Source of the DNA: Streptomyces echinatus
Lineage (GTDB): Bacteria; Actinomycetota; Actinomycetes; Streptomycetales; Streptomycetaceae
Length of the DNA stretch: 64,000 nt
Assembly: GCF_014203595.1 (NCBI RefSeq)
Contig: NZ_JACHJK010000013.1
Location: 1-64,000, forward strand
Reading direction: 5' to 3'
This document shows positions 1-8,944 of this stretch, in pieces (position 1 is the first letter of the stretch; the number at the start of each line of letters is the position of its first letter). The translations under genes were made by a program, and so were the position numbers. Below the pieces are notes generated by a model. That model made no database searches. It saw nothing but the letters and a program-made list of their open reading frames with translations, and had not been told where the DNA came from.

Positions 1-249
1 CGCAGCCCTCCTTCGGGAAGGGGCGGCGCGGCTTTCAGCTCGGGGTGCGGATGACTCATACCCTGACGGTACCCGGAGAGCGGGACAGGGTGATCATTAC
101 CTCCTCCCGACAGGGGCTGGGCACCACAACGGTGTCCGGGGACGATCTGATGACGCCGGCGGCCGGACAGGGAGGGGTCAAGGCGGGGTCCAGCCAAGGT
201 GAGCTCAGAAGCCGCCACGAGATGATGTTGGAGTCCTGAAGGCGGCTGG

Positions 250-650
250 TCAGGATGCGGTAGGCATCGCGCGGGCGAGCGGAGCCAGGTTTCCGTACGG
301 GGCGGCATGCAGGGCGGCTGCGAGTTCGCGGGCCCGGCTCTCGTCTGCCACGTCGTGCAGTACGAAGTAGACCGGCCCCGCGGAGGAGTCCGAGCGGATC
401 TCGCCGGCGCGGATCATCTGGATGACCGCGGCGCGGATGGCGTCGACCGAGTCGGCGACGGCGTGCTGCGGGGCGGTGATCGTGTCGGCCTTCACCGTCC
501 AGTGCTCGCCCAGAGACTCGATGGCGACGAAGACGGCGTCCTGCTACTTGGCCTGCCGGTACGACGCTTTGAAGGCGCCATGCCCGTCGCGCCGGGAATG
601 AGGTCGGCGGGGTAGGGAGCCGGCAGCGGCTGCATGAGAACCATCGTGCC
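250..650 (-). pseudogene. Broken gene of unknown function
   Basis: The minus strand carries an open 81-codon stretch ending at 250 (reads ...VKADTITAPQHAVADSVDA...). Its natural reading frame continues upstream as QDAVFVAIESLGEHWTVKADT, but a TAG stop lies just before this. Beyond the stop the same frame reads DGHGAFKASYRQAK, and further upstream it seems to need another frame change. This looks like a gene inactivated by a nonsense change (possibly TGG to TAG) and at least one frameshift. I do not recognise the family. The call rests only on frame continuity, so confidence is low. Nothing firm is visible in 1-249 or 651-911. Confidence 0.35.
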
Positions 651-911
651 AGGCGCGCGGGACGGCACGGACGTCGACACGCCAGGCGTGTGCCTCACTG
701 GGCCTGGCAGGCCGCCGATGGGCAACCGGCGTGCTGGCAGGGCTCCGGCCCGGGACTGGTGGAACCGTCTCGGACAGAGACGGACCCCAGCGTGGTGATC
801 GCCGGGGTCCTTGCCCTGCGGGAGTCAGGGGCGCTCGTTTCAGGGGCCGATGGTGGGGTCCAGTCGGTGGCGGGCCGGGAGCGTCGTCCGTGTCTTCGTG
901 CCGGCGTCCGG

Positions 912-1256
912 TCAGGCTGAGGTCTTCGACTGCGGCTCGGGGCCTTGTGTGCGCATTTGCTCGTTGATGCGCTGCGCTTCTTCGAGTTGGTCTTCGAGGA
1001 CGATGATGCGGCAGGCAGCTTCGATGGGGGTGCCCTGGTCGACGAGTTCGCGGGCACGGGCAGCGATGCGCAGCTGGTAGCGGGAGTAGCGGCGGTGGCC
1101 GCCTTCGGAGCGCAAAGGTGTGATCAGGCGGTGTTCGCCGAGGGCGCGCAGGAAGGCGGGGGTGGTGCCGAGCATGTCGGCGGCCCGGCCCATGGTGTAG
1201 GCGGGGAAGTCGTCGTCATCGAGAGGGGTGACGGCGCGGAAACTGCCAGGGGGCAT
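912..1256 (-). CDS. MerR-like HTH regulator (copy A)
   Basis: A 114-residue protein with a MerR-type winged helix (about residues 17-80). Recognisable parts are YTMGRAADMLGTTPAFLRAL and EGGHRRYSRYQLR, followed by a short helical stretch with IIVLEDQLEEAQRI. It lacks the long dimerisation helix and sensor domain of classical MerR proteins, so it resembles the small actinobacterial MerR-like/BldC-like DNA-binding proteins. The ATG at 1254-1256 is preceded by a GAAGAGG ribosome site; longer in-frame starts have none. It is a close paralog of the gene at 5870-6208, with near identity over the HTH core. Target and ligand are unknown. Confidence 0.75.
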   Translation of the reverse strand: MPPGSFRAVTPLDDDDFPAYTMGRAADMLGTTPAFLRALGEHRLITPLRSEGGHRRYSRYQLRIAARARELVDQGTPIEAACRIIVLEDQLEEAQRINEQMRTQGPEPQSKTSA

Positions 1257-1720
1257 AGACCTCTTCTTCCGGGGGACGCGTCGGGGGGCCCGGGCGCCGT
1301 ACTGGCACCCGGGCCCCGAGCTTTCAACACCATCTACCGGCGAACTACGCCGGCCTTGTACGTCCGCAGGGTCCGCCTGGGAGGGCGGGACTGCGGGGAT
1401 CGCGGATGCGTGACCGGGGACCACCTTCCAATCCGGGGCCTGCGGTACCCGGGCGGACTGCTTCCTCGCCCGGGCGATCCTGATGGCGTCTCGCTCCTTA
1501 CCTTCGGTTACTCGGTGGTACTGCTGGATACCGCGGGTACCGCTCACGACCCACTTGGGCCGTGTCCTGCTTAACCTGCCGGCACGGCAGTTCGTGTCTG
1601 CCGTGCCCACTTCGATCTTCCTGGGTACGACAAAGACAGTAACCCTGCAACGGGCGAATGTCTACTGTCGTCACGACAAATTTTCTCCATGGTCAGCGCC
1701 TGGAGTTCTTCCGGAGATAC
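1257..1720 (-). promoter_or_regulatory. Long leader/promoter region of copy A
   Basis: About 460 bases without a convincing gene lie upstream of the MerR-like gene. Several blocks are also found, in the same order, upstream of the paralog at 6209-6735: a block around GCGGATGCGTGACCGG, a CGCCCGGGCG palindrome in ATCGCCCGGGCG, GGTAGATGGTGTTG on the minus strand, and a CGGCAGTTCGTGTCTGCCG hairpin. An imperfect inverted repeat at 1281-1298/1304-1319 (one 2-nt bulge, one mismatch) lies about 25 bases before the start codon. The equivalent hairpin exists in copy B with a different sequence. Confidence 0.5.
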
Positions 1721-1927
1721 ACTCGGAAGAGTGCTGTCCCGGGTTGCTTCCCGGCTCGGCGACCACATGCTGAGCCTCGAGGCACAAAACCGATCCAGGG
1801 TGGGGTGACAGCGCATGACCGCCATGGAGACCGGCCGTTACATCTGTACAGCCGTTGGCGCTGAGATTGATCATTGAGGCCTCCGCCGCCCCCGGGCCGC
1901 CGAGGTACGCGCCAAACGGGCCAGGGG

Positions 1928-2480
1928 ACCAATGCCGAGGACCCCGCCGCCGTCTCGCGCATCTTCCAAGTCAAGCGACGTCCGCCTTCCCACCCGCTGA
2001 TCGTCCACACCGCCGGCGCGAAACAGCTGGACGACTGGGTCCAGGACGTGCCCCAGGCGGCCCGCCTCCTGGCTGGCCACTTCTGGCCGGGGCCCCTCAC
2101 CCTGATCCTGGGGCGTGGGCAACCGGTGCCCCTGGAAGCGACGGGTGGCTTGGAGACGGTGGCCGTGCGTGTGCCTGATCACCCCGTCGCGCTCGCGTTT
2201 CTGTCGGCCTTCGGCGGCGGTGTCACGGCGCCGTCCGCCAACCGCTTCGGCTCGGTTAGCCCCACTACGGCGGACCATGTCCGTGCTGAGCTCGGCGAGG
2301 CGGTCGACTTCGTGCTGGACGGCGGCCCCTGTGAGGTCGGGGTGGAGTCGACCATCGTCGACGCCACCGGGGAGATCCCGAGCATCCTGCGGCCGGGCGG
2401 GGTGACGCGCGAAGACCTCGAAGCGGTGTTGGGGTGCCCGATCGCCGTCCGTGCGACGAGCCGTGTCCGGGTGCCAGGCC
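1928..2480 (+). pseudogene. Truncated Sua5/YciO (threonylcarbamoyl-AMP synthase-like)
   Basis: The frame from about 1928 reads NAEDPAAVSRIFQVKRRPPSHPLIVH, then PGPLTLIL, TAPSANRFG and VGVESTIVD. These are the hallmarks of the Sua5/YrdC/YciO fold, which makes threonylcarbamoyl-AMP for tRNA t6A. The N-terminal part, including the usual nucleotide-binding start and the YGLG-type segment, is missing: upstream sequence does not continue the family in any frame. The C-terminus runs abruptly into unrelated sequence near 2480, where a phosphatase fragment starts in another frame. A functional Sua5 is presumably elsewhere on the chromosome, so this is a relic. Confidence 0.65.
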
Positions 2481-2481
2481 A

Positions 2482-2727
2482 GCATCCGACGCGACGTACC
2501 GCCCCGGCGACACCCTCATCCTCTACACCGACGGCTTGATCGAACGCCGCGATGAGGACATCGACACCGGCCTGATCCGCCTGATCTCCACCCGCGCCAC
2601 CTGCACCGACTTCGGCCCGGAACACCTCGCCGACGCCCTCCTCGCCCGCCTCCACCTCACCGGCGGGGCAGGCGACGACATCGCCATGGTCGTCGTCCGC
2701 CTGAACGGAATGACCCGGCCGTCCTGA
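2482..2727 (+). pseudogene. C-terminal fragment of SpoIIE/RsbU-type PP2C phosphatase
   Basis: This frame reads YRPGDTLILYTDGLIERRDE and ends DDIAMVVVRLNG, the last two conserved blocks of PP2C-type SpoIIE phosphatases that act on anti-anti-sigma factors. Only about 80 residues are present. The N-terminal PAS/GAF and catalytic core blocks are absent, and the fragment is joined directly to the Sua5 relic. It has no start codon with a ribosome site of its own. I infer a deletion or recombination junction near 2480 that fused remnants of two genes. Confidence 0.65.
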
Positions 2728-2810
2728 CCGGGGCGCCACCTTGGGGTCCCGCCGGTCACGCTGCTGGATTGAACGCTAAGGAGGCCCTTTGTATGTGAGG
2801 GGGAGGTTGG

Positions 2811-3461
2811 TCAGTGCTGGGCGGCGAAGATCTCCCGTACCTCGCGGATGGCGTAGTAGACGAGCACGTACCCCGCGGCGGGGTCGGCCCACCAGAAGCC
2901 GAAGGCGGCGTTGAGGACCAGGCCGAGCAGGACTGTGGCGGCCAGCAGCCCGTCGATGAGTGTCACCCGGCCCTCGGCCTTGAGGACCGGGTTGTCCAGC
3001 GCGGTGCCGGTGCGGGCTTTGCCCGCAGCGAGGGCGAACATCACGGCCACGGTGATGGCCGTCCATCCGATTCCCAGCGGTGAGTGGCGGGGGCGGTAGT
3101 CGGCGGCCAGCACCCAGGTGGATTGCACCACCAGATAGACGGCGAGGAGCGCGAAGCCGATACCGATCAGCTTCAGCGCGCGGCGCTGGCGGGCCTCGCC
3201 GGTCCCGGACAGTTCCCAGATCACCACGGTTGAGGCACCGATTTCGATCAGGGAGTCCAGGCCGAACCCGGCCAGCGCCACGGACCTGGCGGAGATCGCC
3301 GCGAGGGCGAGCACCACGATCCCGACGACGTTCCAGGCGAGCGTGGCGTACTCCAGGGCGAAGCCCCTGCGGAGCAGGGTGCTGCGGGCGGCGTCGGCAG
3401 TGGTCACCGGCCCGATTCTGACAGGCGGCTTGGTGGTCACCGACCAGGGTTCATGTGTCAT
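2811..3461 (-). CDS. Cation transporter (CDF-like membrane protein)
   Basis: About 216 residues with five or six hydrophobic segments (for example LAWNVVGIVVLALAAISA, IGWTAITVAVMFALAAG, LLAATVLLGLVLNAAFGFWW). The motifs ALAGFGLDSLIEIGAS and LIDGLLAA match the Asp/His-poor, cation diffusion facilitator-like transporters common in Streptomyces. They are predicted to move divalent cations across the cytoplasmic membrane, but the substrate cannot be told. The start is uncertain: ATG at 3459-3461 (MTHEPWSV) or GTG at 3438-3440, neither with a strong ribosome site. The reading frame is open into the upstream recombinase relic, whose natural stop overlaps this start. Confidence 0.7.
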   Translation of the reverse strand: MTHEPWSVTTKPPVRIGPVTTADAARSTLLRRGFALEYATLAWNVVGIVVLALAAISARSVALAGFGLDSLIEIGASTVVIWELSGTGEARQRRALKLIGIGFALLAVYLVVQSTWVLAADYRPRHSPLGIGWTAITVAVMFALAAGKARTGTALDNPVLKAEGRVTLIDGLLAATVLLGLVLNAAFGFWWADPAAGYVLVYYAIREVREIFAAQH

Positions 3462-3937
3462 CGTCTTCGACGAGGATGCGGTAGACGGTGGTGACCGAGG
3501 GGTTTCGCCCTTGTTCTTGCCCGAGGTGATGACGAGCTTGCTCGCGATCTGCGGGACGGGCACCCCGTTGGCGCGCAGGCTACGGGCGTAGGTGGCCATG
3601 TCGTCGTCGACGACCTTCGGGCGTCCGCCTTGACGGCCGCGCTCGCGGGCGGACGCCTGTCCTTCGAGGGACTTCTCCCGGATGTACTCCCGCTCGGACT
3701 CCGCCATGCCGACGAAGAAAGCGAACAGCGCGGCGCCGTGCCGCGAGGGGTCGTACACGCCCTTGAGGGGGCCGATGAGGAGTTCGAGCTGGATCTCGTG
3801 GGCAGGTCCTCGGCAATGGTCAGCAGTTCGGCAGCGCCGCGTCCCAGACGCTTCATCTCATGGCCGGTGAAGATCACGCGCTGGTGGGGGATGGCCTTCT
3901 TGATAGTGCGGGCGAAGTCCATCGCCTTGACGAACTC
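3452..3937 (-). pseudogene. Serine recombinase (resolvase) relic
   Basis: Fragments of a resolvase/invertase-type serine recombinase lie in two frames. The first reads AMDFARTIKKAI, VIFTGHEMKRLGRGAAELL. After a frameshift near 3790 the second reads YDPSRHGAALFAFFVGMAESEREYIREKSLEGQ, then GGRPKVVDDDMATYARSLRANGVPVPQIASKL. Near 3500 a missing C shifts the frame again: the expected ending TPSVTTVYRILVEDDDT needs one more base. The catalytic-serine N-terminus (YxRxS) is not found upstream. The gene is dead and is probably left over from a phage or mobile element. Confidence 0.7.
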
Positions 3938-4277
3938 GGCTACGGCGAGACCGAGGTACCGGCGGTATCGAGACGGCTCCGCGAGGGCGGCTGTCAAGCC
4001 GCTGCCCCGCAGGTACGGATCGTAGGCGGCGTCACCGGCCCCCTGTGCGCAGGTCAACACGGTGTCACCGTCGGGCCCAGGAACCAGGACGGTACGGCGA
4101 GCCCGTGCGCCCACGGGTCGCAGCCGTGCCATTACGAACCCGTCCTCACGTCAACGACCAACTGACCGACACCTCCCACCACCACCGTCCGAGTCGTGCC
4201 CGGATTCGTTCGATCACAGGTCAATGCTCGAACGTCCCGAATCATTCGGATGCTTGTGTGTGCCGGCTCGGACGGGG
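3938..4277. other. Intergenic, no gene supported
   Basis: Open frames here are short or are extensions of the recombinase relic (reading VLVPGPDGDTVLTCAQ upstream of it) that match nothing I recognise. No RNA gene, repeat or clear promoter is seen. Confidence 0.4.
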
Positions 4278-4838
4278 TCAGACACGCGTCCATGCTTCGA
4301 TGAAGGCGTCACGTCCGGCCGCATCGGGCGACTTGTGGTCCGCGTGAAGGACGCGCCAGGCGGTGAGTTCCAGGTCCCGGAGCCAAAGTTCGCCGATGAC
4401 CTGTGTCTTGAGATCAGGGAGGTGGTCGGACTCGGCGAGCGCCTGGCCGATCACCTCTGCGGCCGCAACGCGCTGGGGAGGCGTCATCTCGTCTACGGCC
4501 GAGAGGATCTGTCCGGCCAGACCGGTTCCCTCTCCGGCCAGCGAACGCAGCACCAAGTCCTTGATATTGGTCGGCAGCAGGTAGGCGGTGCCCGAGGATC
4601 TCCACAGGTTCGACCAGAAGCGTTCTCCCGCGTCGGTGGGGGCGGGGAGCGCAGCCAGCAGTCCGAGGAGATGCGCGGTGGCCGCGTAGCCATCGGAGTG
4701 GGCCGCCGCGAGGACCGCTATGCCGGCGACGCGCTCCAGGTCAAAACGGCCGGCTTCGAACTGTGAGGGCAGCCCCAATCTCCGTTCCAGCTGATCAGCG
4801 AGGGGGGCGGATGCGCGGGAGGGGAACTCGGGAAGCAT
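4278..4838 (-). CDS. Hypothetical helical protein
   Basis: A 186-residue, Ala/Leu-rich soluble protein. It begins MLPEFPSRASAPLADQLERRLGLP and ends DAAGRDAFIEAWTRV, with helical stretches such as LLGLLAALPAPTDAGERFW and VAAAEVIGQALAES. No membrane segment, signal peptide or known motif is visible, and I do not recognise the family. The start at 4838 is favoured because CCAAGGAC sits 8 bases upstream; in-frame starts further up to 5075 would add a low-complexity extension without a ribosome site. It is divergent from the TrhA-like gene. It may be real because its codon use is typical. Confidence 0.5.
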   Translation of the reverse strand: MLPEFPSRASAPLADQLERRLGLPSQFEAGRFDLERVAGIAVLAAAHSDGYAATAHLLGLLAALPAPTDAGERFWSNLWRSSGTAYLLPTNIKDLVLRSLAGEGTGLAGQILSAVDEMTPPQRVAAAEVIGQALAESDHLPDLKTQVIGELWLRDLELTAWRVLHADHKSPDAAGRDAFIEAWTRV

Positions 4839-4990
4839 CGGCGGTCCTTGGGCGTAGGCGGGCGGAGATACGCGCTCGGGAACCTTGGTCCTTCCCATGG
4901 CCAGCCGGCTTACACGGCTTCCGCAGGCCCAGTTGGTGGCGAGACCGACCTCGACGGACGCTGTCACGGGCAGGCCCTTAGCATGATCGG

Positions 4991-5773
4991 ATGGTTGCCG
5001 ATGATGCCCAGAAGAACGAGACAGGACGGGAAATTGTTTCTGGGGACGCCGTAGCCGGTCTCCCCGGCGGATCACATCATGGCAATACCGGGGAGGAGTT
5101 TCACCCGGTTGCCGACCTGGTCGAGTGGGCGGCCGACCTGGTCGAGCCGGTCAAGCCGAAGCTGCGTGGCTGGCTTCATGCCGCGATGGTCCCTGCCTCG
5201 GTGAGCGCCGGCATCGTCCTCGTCTGCCTGGCCCGGACCCAGCAGGCGGCCCTGGCCTGCACCGTGTACTCCGTCACCGCCTGCCTGCTGTTCGGGACGA
5301 GCGCCGTCTACCACCTGGGCACCTGGGGGCCGATGGGCGAGGCCGTCCTGCGTCGCCTCGACCACGCCAACATCTTCCTGATCATCGCCGGGACCTGCAC
5401 CCCTCTGGCCGTGCTCCTCCTCCCTCCTGACCGGCGAACCCTGCTGCTGTGGATCGTATGGACGGGCGCGCTGACCGGTATCGCCTTCCGCGTGCTGTGG
5501 GTCAACGCTCCCCGCTGGCTGTACACCCCCTGCTACCTGGCCCTGGGGTGGGCACCGGTGCGTTACCTGCCTGACTTCCTGCACACCGGCGGTGCGGCCG
5601 TGGTCACCCTGACTGTGACCGGCGGTCTCCTCTACAGCGCGGGCGCGGTGGTCTACGCCGTCCAACGCCCCGACCCCTCGCCCCGCTGGTTCGGCTTCCA
5701 CGAGGTGTTCCACGCCTTGACCGTGGCGGCCTTCACCGCGCACTACATCGCCATCTCCCTCGCCGTCTACTGA
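4991..5773 (+). CDS. Hemolysin III / TrhA family membrane protein
   Basis: A 260-residue protein with seven predicted membrane helices, beginning after about residue 55 (GWLHAAMVPASVSAGIVLV...). Family motifs are present: SAVYHLGTWG, LRRLDHANIFLIIAGTCTPLAVLLL and a C-terminal GFHEVFHALTVAAFTAHY with the paired histidines. This is the YqfA/TrhA/hemolysin III group, related to PAQR receptors and linked to membrane energetics and fluidity; hemolysis by the bacterial members is doubtful. The N-terminal 50 residues are polar and variable, and the ribosome site for the ATG at 4991 is weak, so the true start may lie downstream. Confidence 0.8.
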   Translation: MVADDAQKNETGREIVSGDAVAGLPGGSHHGNTGEEFHPVADLVEWAADLVEPVKPKLRGWLHAAMVPASVSAGIVLVCLARTQQAALACTVYSVTACLLFGTSAVYHLGTWGPMGEAVLRRLDHANIFLIIAGTCTPLAVLLLPPDRRTLLLWIVWTGALTGIAFRVLWVNAPRWLYTPCYLALGWAPVRYLPDFLHTGGAAVVTLTVTGGLLYSAGAVVYAVQRPDPSPRWFGFHEVFHALTVAAFTAHYIAISLAVY

Positions 5774-5840
5774 CGGTGGAGCCGTTCGGACACGAGGATC
5801 ATCTCTGCGCGCCGCAGCCTGGCCACGCGCGGGTGTGACA

Positions 5841-5860
5841 GCCCGCCGATACCGGCGGGC
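5841..5860. terminator. Hairpin between convergent genes
   Basis: GCCCGCCG and CGGCGGGC (5841-5848 and 5853-5860) form an 8-bp GC stem with a 4-base loop. It lies between the convergent ends of the TrhA-like gene (5773) and the MerR-like gene (5870). It is probably a factor-independent type terminator used in one or both directions; there is no T-tract. Confidence 0.45.
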
Positions 5861-5869
5861 CCGCTCACC

Positions 5870-6208
5870 TCAGGCTGCGGCCGATGGACTGGACGATCCG
5901 CCGGTGCGCCGGTATTCGGCGTTGATGCGCTGGGCTTCTTCGAGCTGGTCTTCGAGGATGATGATCCGGCATGCGGCCTCGATCGGGGTGCCCTGGTCGA
6001 CGAGCTCACGCGCGCGGGCCGCGATGCGCAGTTGGTAGCGGGAGTAGCGGCGGTGTCCGCCCTCGGAGCGCAGCGGTGTGATCAGTCGCGCTTCGCCGAT
6101 GGCGCGGAGAAAGCCTGGAGTGGTACCGAGCAACTCGGCAGCCCGGCCCATCGTGAAGGCGGGGTAGTCGTCGTCGTCAAGACGGCTTAGCGACTCGTCT
6201 GCTGTCAT
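5870..6208 (-). CDS. MerR-like HTH regulator (copy B)
   Basis: A 112-residue paralog of the protein at 912-1256. It shares FTMGRAAELLGTTPGFLRAI, the LITPLRSEGGHRRYSRYQLR wing segment and ACRIIILEDQLEEAQRIN. The N-terminus (MTADESLSRLDDDDYPA) and the Ser/Ala-rich tail differ from copy A. The ATG at 6206-6208 follows a good AGAGAGGTGAG ribosome site. It has no effector domain, so it is probably a small dimeric DNA-binding protein. The duplication includes the upstream region. Function is unknown; the long leader suggests post-transcriptional or multi-promoter control. Confidence 0.75.
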   Translation of the reverse strand: MTADESLSRLDDDDYPAFTMGRAAELLGTTPGFLRAIGEARLITPLRSEGGHRRYSRYQLRIAARARELVDQGTPIEAACRIIILEDQLEEAQRINAEYRRTGGSSSPSAAA

Positions 6209-6735
6209 CTCACCTCTCTGTGGAACGCGTGGAGGGGCCTTGGCGCCATTTGGCGCCAAGGCCCCGAAGGAAATACAACACCATCTGCCGACCCTAGTGC
6301 TGCGTCGGCCTTCTGTTTCCGCCCAGCCGTCTGAAACTCCGACGGGGGTGCGGGGATCGCGGATGCGTGACCGGAGACCACCTACCTATCGATGTCCTGC
6401 GGTACCCGGGCTCGTGTTCTCCCGCCCGGGCGATCCTGATGGTGCTCGACTCCTCCGTTCTTCCCTCGGAACCAATCACTTGCAAACAGGGACTGCATAC
6501 TGCTGGTACTGCAACCGCGTCTACTGCGGTCCTGCTCACGGCGGCCCCTCGTCACTTCAGGCCACCCGGTCCGGTCGTCAGTCCCGTCGCCGTCGTACGA
6601 CAACCTGGCTTCGAAACTCCACCACCGCACCGTCATACGTGGACTGCTGCCCGGCAGTTCGTGTCTGCCGGGCCTTGCTCGATCTTGGCTACGAGAGAAA
6701 CCATAATCATGAAGACATCGAATGTCTACTCCAGC
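6209..6735 (-). promoter_or_regulatory. Long leader of copy B with perfect hairpin
   Basis: This non-coding region is related to 1257-1720 in conserved blocks. It contains a perfect 15-bp inverted repeat with a 2-base loop (6234-6248/6251-6265, GGGGCCTTGGCGCCA and its complement) about 26 bases before the start codon. On the transcript the hairpin is followed by an ACGCGT element and then the ribosome site, as in copy A. There is no U-run after it, so it is more likely a structural or translational control element than a terminator. From 6736 to 7004 I see no gene. Confidence 0.5.
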
Positions 6736-7004
6736 GAGCATAGATTTGCTGCGGCTCGACGATGAGGTCTCCCGCTGGGCCGATCTGCGAATACTGCGGG
6801 CCGTCCGCAGCGCAGGTCCGACGCACGGATGAGACCCAGAGCCGCCAGCGGAGCTTCCCGTGCCCCCTACGGCGAGCACGGTGGCTCGGGTGGGTTGGCG
6901 GGCGGGGCACAGGGCGCCTCGAAGGGGAGCCGTATCCGCCCGTCCCGCTCGGTTGTGCCACCGTCCAAGCCGCCCGGGCGGGCCGGTGCATAGAATCCGA
7001 TCCC

Positions 7005-7364
7005 ATGCCGAAACCTGACGAGCTACTAGTTGCGACAGCCGCCCTTGTGGAGTCCGGGCAGAGCAATCAGATGTCCCTGACCGTGGTCACCAGTGGTGCT
7101 GTCATCACCGGTCGGCTGGCTCCGGAAGCCATGTGGAGGCAGAGGGTGTCTGAGGTGCTGACGGACTCCGCCGACCTGGGCGAGTTCTCCGCCGTCTTCG
7201 ACACCCCCGCGAGGAGGGACGGACCGCCCACGCATCTGCATTTCCACGTCGCCCGGATCCTGCAGGGTACGGTGGGGATCCCGGAGACAGGCGGGATGTA
7301 CCGCGTCGCGATCGAGGACGTCGGTGCCTGGACCGTGGGCGACTTCAGCTACTCCGACCACTGA
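7005..7364 (+). CDS. Hypothetical protein, possibly GvpU-like
   Basis: A 119-residue soluble protein beginning MPKPDELLVATAALVESGQS, with the central segment MSLTVVTSGAVITGRLAPEAMW and a later HLHFHVARILQGT. The pattern of a short strand, GxVITGxL and a helix weakly recalls the gas-vesicle accessory protein GvpU, but no gas-vesicle genes are nearby, so this is only a suggestion. The start was chosen as the first Met after a break in coding character; the sequence before it (CGATCCC) offers no strong ribosome site. It is followed by IS30 debris. Confidence 0.5.
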   Translation: MPKPDELLVATAALVESGQSNQMSLTVVTSGAVITGRLAPEAMWRQRVSEVLTDSADLGEFSAVFDTPARRDGPPTHLHFHVARILQGTVGIPETGGMYRVAIEDVGAWTVGDFSYSDH

Positions 7365-7429
7365 CCCACGGCACACAGTGGGGCCCCACCGGCGCGCTTC
7401 CGTTCCAGTGGTCGTCGCAACACCCCAGT

Positions 7430-8045
7430 TCAAGGGGTGCGAGGGACTTCGAGATCCGGAAGGACCGGCGGCCTCAGGGGCCCAGGAAGTCGGACCGTGA
7501 GCGGGAGGAATACCTTCGGCTCGTGGAGCTTGCAACAGGGAACACGGAAGCCTGCCGGATCGTCGGCATCGACCGCCGCACCGGCAAGCGTTGGCTCTGC
7601 GTGCGGCAGGCATCCGGGAGATACAAGGCAGCCCCGCCCATCGTGGACACGGGGCTGCCCTGGCAAGCACCCCCAACCCCCGGCTCGCCCTGAGGAACCC
7701 GTCGGCCCGTCGCGCTACCTCACCCAGGCCGACCGCATCCACATCGCTGACCGGCTCCGGGAGAAGGCGTCTGTCCGGGCCACCGCGGCCGAGCCTGGCC
7801 GCAGTTCCTCCACCCACCGCACGCTTATGCCCAACAGCGGCCGGTACTACCGTCCCCACGTCGCCCGGCGCCGCACGGACGCCCGCAGACCGCGCCCCAA
7901 GCCTGGCAAGATCGGCGGACTCCGCGCTGCGGGACGTCCCCCGGACCACGTGACCAGGCGGTGGAGCTCTGAGCAGATCTGCCACGGCAAAACGCTCGAC
8001 CGGGAGACTCCGGCCGAGCGCGTGCACAATCTGCTCGCAGCTTGA
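7430..8045 (+). pseudogene. IS30-family transposase relic
   Basis: Pieces of an IS30 transposase are spread over several frames. One frame has REEYLRLVELATGNTEACRIVGIDRRTGKRW. Another has YLTQADRIHIADRLREKASVRATAAEPGRSSSTH, followed by GRYYRPHVARRR and RRWSSEQICHGKTL. The HTH block normally reads like IARELGRSPSTISREIRRN and is clearly corrupted here. The C-terminal DDE catalytic region is missing, and translation stops at 8045. Frameshifts and truncation make it non-functional. No terminal inverted repeats were found. Confidence 0.65.
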
Positions 8046-8118
8046 TCAACTCACCGCGGGTGTTGCTACGACCCCTGGGATTCGCCCACGCCGGTGGGGC
8101 CTCACTGCTCTGTTCGGC

Positions 8119-8445
8119 TCACACCTGTCCGTAAGTCAGGCGGACAGGTGGAGTGCCGGGCGTTGCGGAAGCCGGCTCGTACGGGTCGGCCAGGGGCGCA
8201 GACGCGGCGGTAGGGCGGGGGCGGCAGGTGAAGCCGAGTTGGGTCATGGCCCTGAGGACTTCGCCGGTGCTGAAATCGCGGCGGTCCTGGCGGGTGATGA
8301 CCTGGCCGACCTGCTTGGCGGGGTAGTGGCGTCGTCCGATGATGACGAACTCTCCGGTGACCAGCTCGGGTGTGACGCCCTTCATCGATTCCACCACGCC
8401 GCTCTTGGTCAGGTCGAACGGGAAGCGGGCGATGACACAGCGCAT
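8119..8445 (-). CDS. Small conserved Streptomyces protein (SCO5918-like)
   Basis: A 108-residue protein, MRCVIARFPFDLTKSGVVESMKGVTPELVTGEFVIIGRRHYPAKQVGQVITRQDRRDFSTGEVLRAM..., with a disordered Pro/Ala-rich tail. A GGAGG site lies just upstream of the ATG. It belongs to a small Streptomyces family that I associate with the neighbourhood of a DEAD-box helicase and a cold-shock gene (the SCO5918 region of S. coelicolor, from memory). No enzymatic motif is visible. The context suggests a cold-shock or RNA-related stress role, which is inference. Confidence 0.6.
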   Translation of the reverse strand: MRCVIARFPFDLTKSGVVESMKGVTPELVTGEFVIIGRRHYPAKQVGQVITRQDRRDFSTGEVLRAMTQLGFTCRPRPTAASAPLADPYEPASATPGTPPVRLTYGQV

Positions 8446-8496
8446 GATGCCTCCAGGAAGAAGAGAAGACGAGGGCCGGGTGGGGGTGAGGGCGGT

Positions 8497-8898
8497 TCAG
8501 CGAGAGAGGGCGACGACGCCCAGAGCGCTGCCGTGTCCCTCGACCACGGGCGCGGCCCCGAGCCGCCGGCAGCGCATCGCACGCTCGGCTTCGGCCCTCG
8601 TGGCCGGCGGCGAGGCGAAGGGCCCGATGCCGTCGGCGATGTCACGCAGGCGGATCCGGTCCGTGTACGCGGAACCATCACGAACGGCCATGAGCCCGGC
8701 CCGGGTGACCAGGCCGGTGTGCGAGCCGTCCTCGTCGCAGACGACCAGATGACCTGTACGGGCGGCGGCCATCACGGACAGTGCCACCTCCACGGTCATG
8801 TCCTCCCAGACCTGCGGTCCGGCCGCGTCCGCGGGATCGGCCGCCGTCTGCACGGCGTTGGCACGTGTTGAGCGGAACTGCGTCTGGTCCAGCGTCAA
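8497..8898 (-). CDS. CBS-domain protein
   Basis: A 133-residue protein made of one CBS pair: VWEDMTVEVALSVMAAARTGHLVVCDEDGSHTGLVTRAGLMAV, then RLRDIADGIGPFASPPATRAEAERAM and LGAAPVVEGHGSALGVVALSR. CBS pairs bind adenosyl nucleotides and act as regulatory modules. The start is taken as TTG at 8896-8898 because an ideal AGGAGG lies 7 bases upstream, while no ATG or GTG with a ribosome site exists. It sits between the SCO5918-like gene and the helicase, all on the minus strand. Confidence 0.75.
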   Translation of the reverse strand: MTLDQTQFRSTRANAVQTAADPADAAGPQVWEDMTVEVALSVMAAARTGHLVVCDEDGSHTGLVTRAGLMAVRDGSAYTDRIRLRDIADGIGPFASPPATRAEAERAMRCRRLGAAPVVEGHGSALGVVALSR

Positions 8899-8944
8899 AG
8901 GGTGCCTCCTGCGAAGTTGGGCCGGCTTCCTGATCACCAAGGTT

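Noticed and set aside
7005..7364. Gas-vesicle gene cluster
   Set aside because: Only a weak GvpU resemblance; no gvpA, gvpF or gvpL genes in the neighbourhood.
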